Positions 27,036-37,165 are shown, counted from the first letter of the stretch. The stretch: DNA of 64,000 bases from Bacteroidota bacterium (GCA_009773165.1 WOUZ01000009.1:1-64000), one strand, 5' to 3'. Notes: a model not told the origin generated them from the letters alone. Numbers and translations are program-made.

Positions 27036-27950
27036 ATGCAAATGAGAATAATAGTTTTTGGAATTACGATTTTGGCCTTATGGACTTCTTGCACTTTGCA
27101 AAATGACCGTGCCAACCATGACAGTACTCTCGAGCAAAAAGTAAATCAGATTTCTGACCCGGACATATTTATCGGAAAACACAAGGCAAAAGCAATGGTT
27201 TTAGGAGTATTTCATTTTGATAATCCTGGTTTGGATAGTTATAAGCCTAAATACCCTTTCAACATACTTGAAGAAAAAAGACAAGAAGAGTTGGAAATGC
27301 TTTTAAATAAAATTGCTCGATATAAACCAACTAAAATCCTGTTGGAATGGGACAGAATTAAAATGGACAGTATTACTAATGAACGTTTTAAAAACTTTCT
27401 GAGTGGAACATTCAGCATAGATGATAAAAGTAACGAAGTATATCAAATTGGTTTCAGGCTTGCAAAAAAATCAGGGCACAATAAAATTTACTGCTCCGAT
27501 GCATCTGCTGATTGGTTTGGAGTGGAACTTGATTGGGATAACTATGATGCCGAGACTTATCTAAAATCGAAAGGACAATATGAAAAATGTACCCGATATG
27601 ATTTTCAATCGTTTTACGAACTAAGTGACTCTTTAAAGACTGTACAATCACTAACTGAACATTTCGTTATGCTAAACAGTCCTGAAAACAGACTTAAAGA
27701 CCATCAGGCGTATCTAACTGAAATAATCTTAGAAGGAGCTGGAGATAATTATTTAGGGGCAGATGCTGTTGCTAAATGGTATAGAAGGAACCTGAGAATT
27801 TATGCCAACGCATATGATCTGACAGATTTTGACATAGAAGAAAGATTGCTGCTTATTTATGGATCGGGGCACGTTTGGCAGTTAAGGCAATTATTCATGG
27901 ACTCGCCAGATTTTGAGTATATTGAACCCAATGAATACCTGACGAAATGA
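27036..27950 (+). CDS. DUF5694 family lipoprotein (TraB/EreA-like fold)
   Basis: The 304-residue protein has a lipobox near residue 18 (LWTSC). The mature protein begins KAKAMVLGVFHFDNPGLD, contains ILLEWD, and ends with ERLLLIYGSGHVWQLRQLFMDSP. The GxxHF, E/D and GSGH blocks define DUF5694, distantly related to the TraB/PrgY and erythromycin-esterase-like group, where His and Glu residues form a metal or catalytic site. No biochemical role is established. It stands alone. Confidence 0.75.
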   Translation: MQMRIIVFGITILALWTSCTLQNDRANHDSTLEQKVNQISDPDIFIGKHKAKAMVLGVFHFDNPGLDSYKPKYPFNILEEKRQEELEMLLNKIARYKPTKILLEWDRIKMDSITNERFKNFLSGTFSIDDKSNEVYQIGFRLAKKSGHNKIYCSDASADWFGVELDWDNYDAETYLKSKGQYEKCTRYDFQSFYELSDSLKTVQSLTEHFVMLNSPENRLKDHQAYLTEIILEGAGDNYLGADAVAKWYRRNLRIYANAYDLTDFDIEERLLLIYGSGHVWQLRQLFMDSPDFEYIEPNEYLTK

Positions 27951-28221
27951 ACACTGTTGCCAACACGCCCGTAAAACCTATGCTGACAAGGCTTTTCTGT
28001 TTAGCTAAAGTTGTCACAGCAGATGGTTTTAAAGGCAATGCATATTAACCAGTTTTAAACCCAAAACCGACATAAAAAATCTCATATGAGTATACCGGAC
28101 TGACTCGCTGGACTTTCCTTCTCGAATATTCACATGGCAGACCATGGTTGAAATAAAAAGTTAGAAAATACAACTTGAAAATCATCGTTAAATAGAAAAA
28201 GCGGATCAAAACAAACAGCAG
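27951..28221. other. Intergenic stretch before class B copy 3
   Basis: No gene recognised. It contains GCCAACACGCCCGTAAAAC just after the DUF5694 stop, a sequence of the kind seen at other gene/repeat borders here, but too short to classify. Confidence 0.35.
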
Positions 28222-28560
28222 TTAATGTGGTCGGAACGACCCTTGCGAAAGTTTATCGGAACAACTCCCAGTTGAACGAACCTTGATACGTGTAATTTTG
28301 TTTCATCACATGTTTTGACAACTAAAAAGTCCGGTGGATTTGGTAGATGAATAGAAAACATTTTTACCTTTGAGTGATCCAACGAGAAAAACAAGGTTAT
28401 GCCGGAAAGCTGCAATTTAACTTTAACAAAAATTTCAAGCAACATTTTGAGTTTATTTTTCTAAAATACTTGATATGAGCTGTTTAGAAACTAATGGAGT
28501 TGAAGGTAGCTCTGGAATAAACATCATAGTGTGTATGAACAATCGTTGACAGTAATTTTG
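28222..28560. repeat. Class B dispersed repeat, copy 3 (near full length)
   Basis: It contains both modules: TGTGGTCGGAACGACC...ACGTGTAATTTTG, then AACTAAAAAGTCCGGTGGATTTGG, AACATTTTTACCTTTGAG, GGTTATGCCGGAAAGC and the terminus AACAATCGTTGACAGT. A minus-strand frame at 28,206-28,445 encodes KMFSIHLPNPPDFLVVK, the shared peptide. It lies directly before the choloylglycine-hydrolase-family gene. Confidence 0.65.
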
Positions 28561-28589
28561 ACAGATATCCCATATAAACAGTAAATACA

Positions 28590-29711
28590 ATGAGAATAAA
28601 TTTAAAAAAAATAATTGCCTTTCAATTGGCATTACTAATGTTGAGTACTAGCGCATTTCCATGCACAGGAATTACCCTAAAATCAAGTGACGGAGGTGTC
28701 GTTGTTGCCCGCACCGTAGAATGGGCTCTTAACGATGCACAACACAACAAGATTTTAATAGTGCCCCGCAATAAACAATTTATTGGTCAAACACCTGAGG
28801 GATACAACGGGAAAAAATGGAATGGTAAATATGGCTTTGTAACACTTACAGCTTATGGCCAACCATATGGTCCTGATGGTTTAAATGAAGAAGGACTATA
28901 CGTAGGTGTGTATTATTTACCTGATTATGCTGAATACGCCATTTATGATAGTGCAAAAGCCAAAAATTCAATGAGTGTTGGTGACATGATGCAATGGATG
29001 TTGTCCTCGTTTAAAACAGTAGATGAAATTATTGCCAACTTAAATAGCGTTATTGTAGTGAATGTTGACAATAAAGAATTTGGCGGAGCAGCACTTCCTT
29101 TTCATTTCAAAATTGTTGACCCAGGCGGTAATAGCAAAATAATTGAAATAGTCAACAATGGAGAAGTAAAGGTATATGAACCTTATATTGGTGTAATTAC
29201 AAATTCACCAACATATGATTGGCATATAACTAATCAAAGAAATTATCTTAGTCTTTCAACAAATCCGAATAGCCAAATGAATTTTGATGGCTATAATTTA
29301 AAACCATTGGGCGGAGGTTCAGGATTGATTGGATTGCCAGGTGATTTCACTCCAACGTCAAGATTTGTTAGAGCCGCTGCATTTACTGCTTCTTGTCGTC
29401 CTTTGGAAACAACCCTTGATGCTGTTTTCGAATCGTTTAGAATATTGGATAATTTCAACATCCCATTAGGAGCTCAAGTACCAAAAGAACATTTACCAGC
29501 AGACATTGTTAGTGCAACTCAAGTTACTTCTTCATCAGATTTGAAAAACAAAGTATACTATTACCATACCATGTGGAACAGGCAAATACGAAAAATTGAT
29601 TTAAACGCCATCGACTTTAACACAATTCAAGAGCAGATAATTGATGATGATGTATTAAAGATTAATACAGTCAAAGATGTTACACCTCTGCTAAATAAAA
29701 AGAAGAATTAA
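28590..29711 (+). CDS. Linear amide C-N hydrolase (choloylglycine hydrolase family)
   Basis: This is a 373-residue Ntn-fold enzyme. A signal peptide runs to about residue 24, and the next residue is Cys25 in FPCTGITLKSSDGG, the expected N-terminal nucleophile exposed by cleavage. VVARTVEWALND, YGPDGLNEEGLYVGVYY and VITNSPTYDWHITN are typical of the bile-salt hydrolase/penicillin V acylase family. Export fits the Gram-negative branch. In an environmental organism the substrate could be N-acyl-homoserine lactones or other N-acyl amides rather than bile salts. Confidence 0.88.
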   Translation: MRINLKKIIAFQLALLMLSTSAFPCTGITLKSSDGGVVVARTVEWALNDAQHNKILIVPRNKQFIGQTPEGYNGKKWNGKYGFVTLTAYGQPYGPDGLNEEGLYVGVYYLPDYAEYAIYDSAKAKNSMSVGDMMQWMLSSFKTVDEIIANLNSVIVVNVDNKEFGGAALPFHFKIVDPGGNSKIIEIVNNGEVKVYEPYIGVITNSPTYDWHITNQRNYLSLSTNPNSQMNFDGYNLKPLGGGSGLIGLPGDFTPTSRFVRAAAFTASCRPLETTLDAVFESFRILDNFNIPLGAQVPKEHLPADIVSATQVTSSSDLKNKVYYYHTMWNRQIRKIDLNAIDFNTIQEQIIDDDVLKINTVKDVTPLLNKKKN

Positions 29712-29722
29712 AACTACTGCCA

Positions 29723-29875
29723 ATAGTAATCAGGTGCTCATGTGATCGGAATGACCTAGCTAAACTCCCGGTTGGACGAAGGCCCATACGTGTAATTTTG
29801 GTTATGGAAATTGGAAGCAGTTGTTTTATGTTGGTTGGTATGAAGATGAAAGATTTTGAAGGACTCAACACCACT
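29723..29875. repeat. Class B repeat, copy 4 (5' module with alternative 3' module)
   Basis: AATCAGGTGCTCATGTGATCGGAATGACC, split as AATCAGGTGCTCATG and TGATCGGAATGACC, then ACGTGTAATTTTGGTTA are shared with copy 6 at 37,881. Both then continue with GGTTGGTATGAAGATGAAAG instead of the CCGGTGGATT module found in copies 3 and 7. Confidence 0.55.
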
Positions 29876-29891
29876 GAAAGACATTTTTTAG

Positions 29892-30110
29892 CGGATCAAT
29901 TTCCGTAAAGGACGTGTATCGGCCATTAGTGCCAAAGCCCGAAAACTCGCTTTCATCATCTGGAATATGGTGGTCAAAGGTGTGCCCTGAAGCAACCCGG
30001 CATATTCCGCTGATATTGACCCCCAACAATAGGTCAATGATTCAAAGTACGAATAGAGGTTGCAATAGCATCTTTTCTTTCTGGAACAAATCAAAAAACT
30101 CAAAAGGTCG
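29892..30110 (+). pseudogene. IS110-like transposase C-terminal remnant, second copy
   Basis: An open frame from 29,892 reads FRKGRVSAISAKARKLAF then IIWNMVVKGVP and ends at TGA 29,988-29,990. The arrangement KARKLAFIIW fits the C-terminal helix of IS110-family transposases. After the stop a shifted frame near 30,080 reads FLEQIKKLKR, similar to the FLEQ segment of the remnant at 25,997. Both remnants lie beside a class B 5' module. Confidence 0.4.
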
Positions 30111-30170
30111 CAGTATCCTTAATGCATCAGCCATGTCATTTATTGGCGGCTTTAAATTTTGCCTGCAATA

Positions 30171-31070
30171 TTACTTCACCACTACTCGTCCTTGCTCGCT
30201 AAAACCTTTGTTATCATGTATTTCGTATATGTAGACACCATCAGGATAGTTTGAAAGGTCCATTTTATATTCATTTCCTGGAAATCTCTTCTCTTCAATC
30301 AATTTCCCGTTACTCAGAAAGAGGCGCAATGTAAAATCTCCCTGCATCTTTGGGCTTATTTGTATATTCAGGAAATTCTTTACAGGATTGGGGTAAACTT
30401 TAACCAAAGAAATTTGATTTTCGTGTTCATCCACAAGCACAGGCTGCACATTAACAAAATAGACCGGAGCACCGGTCACTACACAGCCTGCAGAATCTGT
30501 TAAGGTCATATAGTATGCCACAGAATATTGGGGCTTTGCCCAGAAATTCAGACTTGTCGAATCTGCCAAACCATGGTTGGGTTGCCAAAGGTATTCGTAG
30601 GGCGGAAACCCGCCGGAAACATTCTGCCAGCCAGAAAGAAACACTGAATCACCCTGATTAATTGTATATTGAATGTTTCCAAGGTGAGTTCCGAAATAAT
30701 TAAAACAGATTGAAGTGCTATCAATGGCAGTAAGGCCCTGCGCATCAGTTATTGTCAGTTTAAAGCAGATTGTATCTCCTATGGCATGTATAATTTCCGG
30801 ATTTGCAAGGGTAGTATCATTAAGAAAATCTGAAGCCGAAAAGTTAAACGTATGGCTTCCGATAATCAAGGTATATTCGGCTTCCCATGTATAGGTATAG
30901 GGCGGAGTGCCGCCAGTGGCTGAAGGTGAGCCACCTATAGCAATCGTATCCATGCCAAAGAAACCTGTACAGACAACCCTGTCCGGCCCGGCATCCGGAA
31001 CAATCTGTGTGAGGGCGATGTTGGTCATCACCAGACAAATGATTGTTAAAGTAATTGTGGCTTTTTTCAT
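30171..31070 (-). CDS. Secreted PKD-like protein with T9SS sorting domain
   Basis: The protein is about 299 residues from MKKATITLTI. A longer frame starts at 31,115, but the ATG at 31,070 gives a normal signal peptide. Two PKD/gliding-motility-like repeats contain SGGFPPYEYLWQP and TGGTPPYTYTWEA, followed by LTDSAGCV/ITDAQGL. The final 80 residues are a type A T9SS domain (VYPNPVKNFLNIQIS, LSNYPDGVYIYEI). It is predicted to be surface-exposed and of unknown binding function. It is encoded opposite to most neighbours. Confidence 0.8.
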   Translation of the reverse strand: MKKATITLTIICLVMTNIALTQIVPDAGPDRVVCTGFFGMDTIAIGGSPSATGGTPPYTYTWEAEYTLIIGSHTFNFSASDFLNDTTLANPEIIHAIGDTICFKLTITDAQGLTAIDSTSICFNYFGTHLGNIQYTINQGDSVFLSGWQNVSGGFPPYEYLWQPNHGLADSTSLNFWAKPQYSVAYYMTLTDSAGCVVTGAPVYFVNVQPVLVDEHENQISLVKVYPNPVKNFLNIQISPKMQGDFTLRLFLSNGKLIEEKRFPGNEYKMDLSNYPDGVYIYEIHDNKGFSEQGRVVVK

Positions 31071-31294
31071 GATTAGCATTTTTTGAAGTGAATGCAAAGG
31101 CAGGCTATCTAACACCTCCTCCGATTTTAACTTTACTCAAATTTTAGCCAGCTAAATTAACAATTACTTCCGGTGAAATGAAGCTGATTTTGTTGTTGAG
31201 AAAATGATTCATATTCCGGAAAAATGGTTTCTTTATTATTTTCCGACAAAGCACTTGCCTTTCGCCCATTAGGGCAAACTGATCGCAAGAACTT

Positions 31295-31712
31295 TTATTT
31301 TAAAAAAGTTGAAAACGAAGGCGTTAGCGGACTTCCGTGGTTGTTGGGAAACATCGTGCCAGTGAGCATCATCCGGCCAGTTTTGCATTTTGGACACAGT
31401 TCGATGTCAATTCCATAACGTTCCAGCAGACGCAGCTGGTAAGATACTTCCACCGCAGGCGGATGCAGCGGCAGGTTCATTTTTTGAAGAATCCTGTTGA
31501 TTCTGCTGTGTCGGTTAGCGTTGGCCAGTATGCCATAATGCCGCATCTTGACAAAACCACGCGGCAAGATATGCTCGGCATAAGGCCGCAGAAATTCTTC
31601 TGCTGAAAGCCACCTCTGTTTTATTTTTCCATTATCGTTGTAGTCCTTGTATTGAAACAAAACCCGCTCCTGTGTCACTTCCAGAATACGATGATTGGAG
31701 ATGGCCACCTTG
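31295..31712 (-). pseudogene. IS91-family (Y2) transposase C-terminal remnant
   Basis: The minus-strand frame is open from about 31,740, but homology starts at HKVAISNHRI. It continues with LFQYKDYNDNGKIKQRWLSAEEFLRPYAEHILPRGFVKMRHYGILAN, the C-terminal region of IS91-like Y2 transposases, then a Cys-containing tail (LCPKCKTGRM). The catalytic N-terminal two-thirds, with the HUH and tyrosine motifs, is missing. It is a dead remnant next to the AraC-GH92-GH127 locus. Confidence 0.75.
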
Positions 31713-31765
31713 TGGACTCTCAGTAAGCATGTTGTGGCTTATTCTAAAAACCAGACATTCTTTAT

Positions 31766-32629
31766 TTATTTATGTTGTACTAAAAACAAATTCCTGTATT
31801 GTAATGGAGTTTTACCAGTGATTTTTTTAAATGTTTTATTGAAGTAAGATATATTTCCAAAGCCACTTTCGAAGCAAATTTCATATACCGATTTCTCAGA
31901 GTTCCGAAGTAATTGGCAGGATTGATTGATTCTGAATTCTGTAACTATTTCAACCAGCGTTTTTCGGGTTACAATCTTAAAATACCTGCAAAATGCTGTA
32001 GGAGTCAAATTAGCAATTTCGGAAACAGTTTTCAAAGAAACTTCGTTCTGATAATTTTCTATCAGATAAGCGAAAACCTTTTGAAAACGATGTGTATCCG
32101 AGGAGCTAAAACCAAATTCTGTAGGTCGCAAATCAATAATTTCAATTTCGGAAGAGGAAGATATTTCATACAGAATTTCAAATAAGAGGATTAGTTTTTG
32201 AAAACTGTCAACTTTAGTGAGGTTTGTCATTTTCACTACTACTTGTTGCCTTGTGGCTCCTTTAATCATCAGTCCTGATCTGGAAAGTTCAAAAAGTTTG
32301 CTGATTCCCCTAAATTCAGGCAGTTGCCAAAACATTTCACCAGCAAAGTTCTGCGTAAACTGAATAACTGTAGCGAGAACATTTTCCTCACTTTTTTCGG
32401 TTTCGTTAATCCAGCAATGCGGAACATTGGATCCGACCAGGACCAAATCGCCTGATTTAAAATCCGATACTTTCCCGCCAATATAACGCTTCCCGTAACC
32501 TTTCCTGATCCAGGTCAACTCTATCTCAGGATGAAAATGATAGGGTGCGTCAAATCGAGCCATGTTCAGTTCGAGAATTGAAATTGAACTTTCAATCTTT
32601 GGAGTTACCTGTTCAAAAAGAGCTTTCAC
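31766..32629 (-). CDS. AraC-family regulator, divergent from GH92-GH127
   Basis: The 287-residue protein has an N-terminal cupin (FDAPYHFHPEIELTWIRKGYGKRYIG, LVLVGSNVPHCW) that probably senses a sugar or oligosaccharide. The C-terminal AraC double HTH reads VSEIANLTPTAFCRYFKIVTRKT and VYEICFESGFGNISYFNKTFKKITGKTPLQYR. The start is GTG at 32,629. Divergent placement, with about 130 bp to the GH92 start, suggests it controls the two glycosidase genes. Confidence 0.85.
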   Translation of the reverse strand: MKALFEQVTPKIESSISILELNMARFDAPYHFHPEIELTWIRKGYGKRYIGGKVSDFKSGDLVLVGSNVPHCWINETEKSEENVLATVIQFTQNFAGEMFWQLPEFRGISKLFELSRSGLMIKGATRQQVVVKMTNLTKVDSFQKLILLFEILYEISSSSEIEIIDLRPTEFGFSSSDTHRFQKVFAYLIENYQNEVSLKTVSEIANLTPTAFCRYFKIVTRKTLVEIVTEFRINQSCQLLRNSEKSVYEICFESGFGNISYFNKTFKKITGKTPLQYRNLFLVQHK

Positions 32630-32760
32630 TTGGTCTTTATTATTAGAATTAGTAAGAAAATAATAATAAGATGGTAATATTACACAATTACTGGCAAATT
32701 CAGTGCAATAAATACAACTTAAAGTTTAGGAAATTTGTCCTGAAATTAATTAAGATTCGA

Positions 32761-34920
32761 ATGAAGACTTCGCTTATTGTTTTTTTTATTTCCATTGGCT
32801 TTTTGGTAAGTGGGCAAAATAATCATCAGTTTGTGAATGTTTTTATTGGAACTGATGGAACAGGACATACTTTTCCCGGACCATCCATGCCATTTGGAAT
32901 GGTACAACCCGGTCCAGACAATAAGGATTTTGGTTGGAATCATACAAGTGGTTATCAGTATCTGGACACCATGCTTTTAGGTTTTTCTCAAACCCGCTTT
33001 AGCGGAACAGGAATCAATGAAATGGGCGATGTGTTGTTGCTTCCCATCAATCCTCAAAAAGGAAAACTCAAAAATTCTTATTACAAGCATACCGAAATTG
33101 GAAAAGTTGGCTATTATGCCCTGACAAAAAAAGATGATGTAAAAGTTGAACTCACGTGCTCGGACAGAGTGGCTTTTCATCGCTATACTTTTCCGGAACA
33201 TGAAGCACAGGTTCTGGTAGATTTACAACATGGATTGCGGTTTGTCTTTGATGAGAATAACCCAAAAGGATTGGTGCTTGAAAGTGATGTGAAAATTGAA
33301 AATAACACCACCATTTCCGGTTATTGCGCTACACAAAACTGGGTGAACCGTAAATACTTTTTCACACTCACATTCGACCAGCCTTTTTCAAGATCTACTC
33401 TTCAGGAAAGAAAGGAAAACGAAAAAGCACCAAGATATCTGCTGGAGTTTGCACTGCCGGAAAATAAAACCTTACGCGTGAAAATTGCCCTTTCTTCCGT
33501 GTCAGAGGAAAGTGCAAAGTTGAATATGAAAACCGAAATTCCACATTGGGACTTCGAACAAGTGTATCAAAACAACCAACAAACCTGGGACAACTATTTG
33601 AACAGAGTCAGCATTGAAGCAGCCCAAAAACAAAAAGAAATCTTTTACACCTCCCTCTATCATTTATTTTTACAACCATCAAATATCGCAGATGCAGATG
33701 GAAAATACAGAGGAGTTGATGACCAAATTGCCACTGCTCCCTGTAATGCCTATTATTCGACACTTTCTATCTGGGATGTATATCGTGGTGCGTTTCCTTT
33801 GTTACAAATTCTTGCACCTGAAAAAATTGATGGTATTATTCAAACAATGCTTATTCATCACAAAACCAAAGGATTTTTACCCATATGGACAGCCTGGGGA
33901 CAAGACAATTATTGTATGATTGGCAATCATGCCATTCCAATGATTTTATCGGCTTATCAACATGGTTTCAGAGGCTATGATGCCCATGAAGCCTTAACGG
34001 CAATGGTTGAAACCTCAACCATTTCTCATATTAATTCTGACTGGGAATTGTACAATCAATACGGATATTATCCTTATGACAGATTGGATAACGAATCTGT
34101 TTCCAGAACGCTGGAAAGCGGTTATGATGATTGGTGTGTAGCTGTAATGGCAGGAAAACTCGGAGAAAAAGAAATTGAAAACACTTTTACCAAAAGAGCC
34201 GGTTATTACAAGCATCTTTTTGACCCGGAAACTCAATTCTTCAGAGGAAAGGACAGCAAAGGAAATTGGCGGGCATCTTTCAATCCCTTAATGGCAACTT
34301 CTCCCCTCAACAATCCGGGTGATTATACCGAAGCCAATGCCTGGCAATATTTTTGGACTCCAACGCAATATGATATTCATGGAGTTGCAGAATTATTGGG
34401 CGGAAAAATTCTTTTCACGAAAAAATTGAATGCGTTTTTCACCACCGAGGCACTAAACCCCAATAAATTTTTAGGGCAGGAAGCAATGATCGGACAGTAT
34501 GCCCACGGCAATGAACCCAGCCATCATATCATATATTTATATGCATACAGCAGCGAAGCCCAAAAAGGTCAAAAATATATACACCAGGTCATCAATGAAT
34601 TTCACAACAACACACCCGATGGCATGATTGGCAATGACGATTGCGGACAGATGAGTGCGTGGTATGTACTTTCCACTTTAGGGTTTTATCCCGTCAATCC
34701 TGCCAATGGGGAGTTTGTTTTGGGAAGTCCGCAAGTGAAAGAGGCAAGCATCCATCTTTCAAACAATCAAACCTTTGTAATTCAGGCCAAAAATTTTTCT
34801 GAGCAGGCCATTTTCAATGAAAATCGTTATTTAAATGGAAACAAAATCATTCAACCATTCATCACCTATCAGGATATCATGAACGGAGGCCGTTTAACTT
34901 TTGAAATGACAATAAAATGA
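32761..34920 (+). CDS. GH92 family exo-alpha-mannosidase-like
   Basis: The protein is about 719 residues with a signal peptide (about 1-18). GH92 hallmarks are NVFIGTDGTGHTFPGPSMPFGMVQPGPDN near the N-terminus, the (alpha/alpha)6 core, GNEPSHHIIYLY and IGNDDCGQMSAWYVLSTLGFYPV near the C-terminus. The family are calcium-dependent inverting exo-acting alpha-mannosidases. The ORF extends upstream to 32,671, but the ATG at 32,761 starts the signal peptide. It overlaps the GH127-like gene by ATGA, so the two are coupled. Confidence 0.9.
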   Translation: MKTSLIVFFISIGFLVSGQNNHQFVNVFIGTDGTGHTFPGPSMPFGMVQPGPDNKDFGWNHTSGYQYLDTMLLGFSQTRFSGTGINEMGDVLLLPINPQKGKLKNSYYKHTEIGKVGYYALTKKDDVKVELTCSDRVAFHRYTFPEHEAQVLVDLQHGLRFVFDENNPKGLVLESDVKIENNTTISGYCATQNWVNRKYFFTLTFDQPFSRSTLQERKENEKAPRYLLEFALPENKTLRVKIALSSVSEESAKLNMKTEIPHWDFEQVYQNNQQTWDNYLNRVSIEAAQKQKEIFYTSLYHLFLQPSNIADADGKYRGVDDQIATAPCNAYYSTLSIWDVYRGAFPLLQILAPEKIDGIIQTMLIHHKTKGFLPIWTAWGQDNYCMIGNHAIPMILSAYQHGFRGYDAHEALTAMVETSTISHINSDWELYNQYGYYPYDRLDNESVSRTLESGYDDWCVAVMAGKLGEKEIENTFTKRAGYYKHLFDPETQFFRGKDSKGNWRASFNPLMATSPLNNPGDYTEANAWQYFWTPTQYDIHGVAELLGGKILFTKKLNAFFTTEALNPNKFLGQEAMIGQYAHGNEPSHHIIYLYAYSSEAQKGQKYIHQVINEFHNNTPDGMIGNDDCGQMSAWYVLSTLGFYPVNPANGEFVLGSPQVKEASIHLSNNQTFVIQAKNFSEQAIFNENRYLNGNKIIQPFITYQDIMNGGRLTFEMTIK

Positions 34921-36821
34921 GAATCATAGTATTAGCAATCACATTAATTTGCACAATGAATCTGAACGCGCAGCCAACTTCAGAAAAATTCCATGCTTTG
35001 CCCTTTGGAAGTGTTAAACCTGCAGGTTGGCTAAAAGAACAAATGCAAAGCGACATTGAAGGTTTTGTGGGCAACCTTGATCAGATTGTTCCGGAATTGA
35101 TCAACGACCCTATTTATAGTACGGAACGCATTCAAAAACATTCAAAAGCAAAAGACCTGGGTAATCTGAAAGAAGGTGATGCCGAAGGAGACGAGCAATA
35201 CAAATGGTGGAACAGCGAAACCCAATCCAATTGGTGGGACGGTTATGTGCGAAATGTTTTTTTATTGGATGATCAACAAGGGATTAAAAAAGCGAGTGCG
35301 TATGTCGAAGCCATACTGGCAACACAAGATGAAGATGGTTATATAGGAATTTATGACAAAGAACTTCGCTATAAATTCAATTCTGAAAATGGTGAATTAT
35401 GGTCGAAAGCCAGCCTGTATAGAGGTTTGTTGGCTTATTATGAATTTTCCAAAGACGAAAAGGTTTTTAAAGCAGTGGAACGAGCAGTGGAAAATGTGAT
35501 GCAGCATTATCCTATCAGTGCATCAAGTCCGTTTAGTTCCGGGACGTCATTTAATGGTGGTGTTTCACACGGATTAACCTTTACCGATGTGTTGGAAAGG
35601 TTGTATTTTCATACCAAAGATGAAAAATACCGAGCCTATGCATTGTTTCTCTACAACGATTTTTCGAATACGTATCAATCCGAAGCCGATGTACAGCTGA
35701 AAAACATCTTAGATCCGGATTACAAACTGAAGTCACACGGTGTACATACATTTGAGCATATCAGGACTTTGATTGTTGCAAAGTATGCTTCAAACAATCC
35801 GGAACTATCCAGGGCATTGGACACTTATCTGGAAAGGATCAGGCAAGTTACAACCATCAGTGGCGGTGCCATGGGCGATGAATGGATTGCTGAACGAGAA
35901 GCCGATGCCACACATACAGGCTATGAATATTGTTCGCTGCAGGAATTGTTGGATAGTTATTGCCTGTTGCTTCAAAAAACAGGGCATGAAGCAACAGGAG
36001 ACGATATCGAAAACATTTTTTATAATGCTGCACAAGGTTCAAGAAATCCAGATCACTCGTGTATTGCTTATTTAAAAACGGATAATTCGTTTGAAATGTT
36101 AGGAACTAAAAACGGAGAAATAGAACCCGACAGAAAACAAACCCGATACAAATATTCACCTGCGCATCAGGATGTGGCGGTGTGTTGTAATCCCAATGCA
36201 GGCAGAATTTCACCCTATTTTGTGCAGAACTCCTGGATGAAAGAAAACGAAACCGCCCTTGTTGCAACGCTTCTCATGCCGAATGTGTTGGCAACCACCA
36301 TCAATGGTCATCCAGTCCAAATAGAAAACATTACCGAATATCCATTCAAACATGTGTTGAAGTTTAAGATAACACAATCAGAACCATCCACATTTACCTT
36401 CAAAATCAGGAAGCCAAATTGGGTTCAAAAGGTAAAGACGAATGAAAAGTTTAGAATGGACAACGATTTTATCGTCATCGAAAGAGAATTTTCCGCAAAT
36501 GATATGATCCATATTTCGTTTGATGCAGAAGTTCAAATGAATTTGGATAACTCAGGTTCTCATTACTTTACTTATGGTGCTTTGCTTTATGCCTTGCCCA
36601 TCAAAGCGAATGAAATCGAAGGAAAAAACTACGGCAGCATTTTTACGGATTATACCTATGAGCCTGTCTCCCTTGTCAAATATTCATTCAAAAATGATGT
36701 AAAGACCACATACAAAAAAGGGAAAATACAGACAAAACTACTCAATCTGCAGACACACAAATTGGAGCAAGTGGAACTTATTCCCATTGGACAGACAATT
36801 CTGAGACAAGTAACATTCTAA
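34917..36821 (+). CDS. GH127-like (DUF1680) glycosidase
   Basis: The 634-residue protein has a short signal peptide (about 1-17, ending LNAQ). It begins LPFGSVKPAGWLKEQMQSDIEG and has the (alpha/alpha)6 barrel of DUF1680/GH127. The Cys pair in DVAVCCNPNAGR corresponds to the metal-binding/nucleophile Cys region of beta-L-arabinofuranosidases. Substrate specificity in this group varies (beta-L-arabinofuranose and others). Pairing with GH92 and an AraC regulator implies breakdown of a mixed glycan. Confidence 0.82.
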   Translation: MRIIVLAITLICTMNLNAQPTSEKFHALPFGSVKPAGWLKEQMQSDIEGFVGNLDQIVPELINDPIYSTERIQKHSKAKDLGNLKEGDAEGDEQYKWWNSETQSNWWDGYVRNVFLLDDQQGIKKASAYVEAILATQDEDGYIGIYDKELRYKFNSENGELWSKASLYRGLLAYYEFSKDEKVFKAVERAVENVMQHYPISASSPFSSGTSFNGGVSHGLTFTDVLERLYFHTKDEKYRAYALFLYNDFSNTYQSEADVQLKNILDPDYKLKSHGVHTFEHIRTLIVAKYASNNPELSRALDTYLERIRQVTTISGGAMGDEWIAEREADATHTGYEYCSLQELLDSYCLLLQKTGHEATGDDIENIFYNAAQGSRNPDHSCIAYLKTDNSFEMLGTKNGEIEPDRKQTRYKYSPAHQDVAVCCNPNAGRISPYFVQNSWMKENETALVATLLMPNVLATTINGHPVQIENITEYPFKHVLKFKITQSEPSTFTFKIRKPNWVQKVKTNEKFRMDNDFIVIEREFSANDMIHISFDAEVQMNLDNSGSHYFTYGALLYALPIKANEIEGKNYGSIFTDYTYEPVSLVKYSFKNDVKTTYKKGKIQTKLLNLQTHKLEQVELIPIGQTILRQVTF

Positions 36822-36837
36822 TAAGGTTACTTCTATT

Positions 36838-37165
36838 AAGCAAGTGTTCATGTAGCACAAAGTGCCTGGCATGAACCACCCGGCCAACATTCAGAGTTTA
36901 TTTAAGTTTATCAATTGATATTAAAACTAAATGTCCGGTGGATTAGGTGGATGAATAAAAACATTTTTACCTTTGAATAATCCAACGAGAAAAACAAGGT
37001 TATGCCGGAAAGCTACAATTTAACTTCTACTTCATTTTCAGACAACATTTAGATTTTATTATTTAAACTAATTGATATCAGATGTTTAGAAATTGATAGG
37101 GGGTGTAGGTGAATCTGGAATAAACACCTTTTTGGGATTAAACAATCGTAAACGGTCACGGTAAA
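36838..37165. repeat. Class B dispersed repeat, copy 5
   Basis: The 3' module is well conserved: AAACTAAATGTCCGGTGGATT, AACATTTTTACCTTTGAATAATCC, AACAAGGTTATGCCGG, TTTAGAAATTGATAGGGGG and the terminus AACAATCGTAAACGGT. Compared with copies 3 and 7 one base is missing inside the minus-strand peptide frame, so the shared peptide is not preserved in this copy. Confidence 0.65.
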
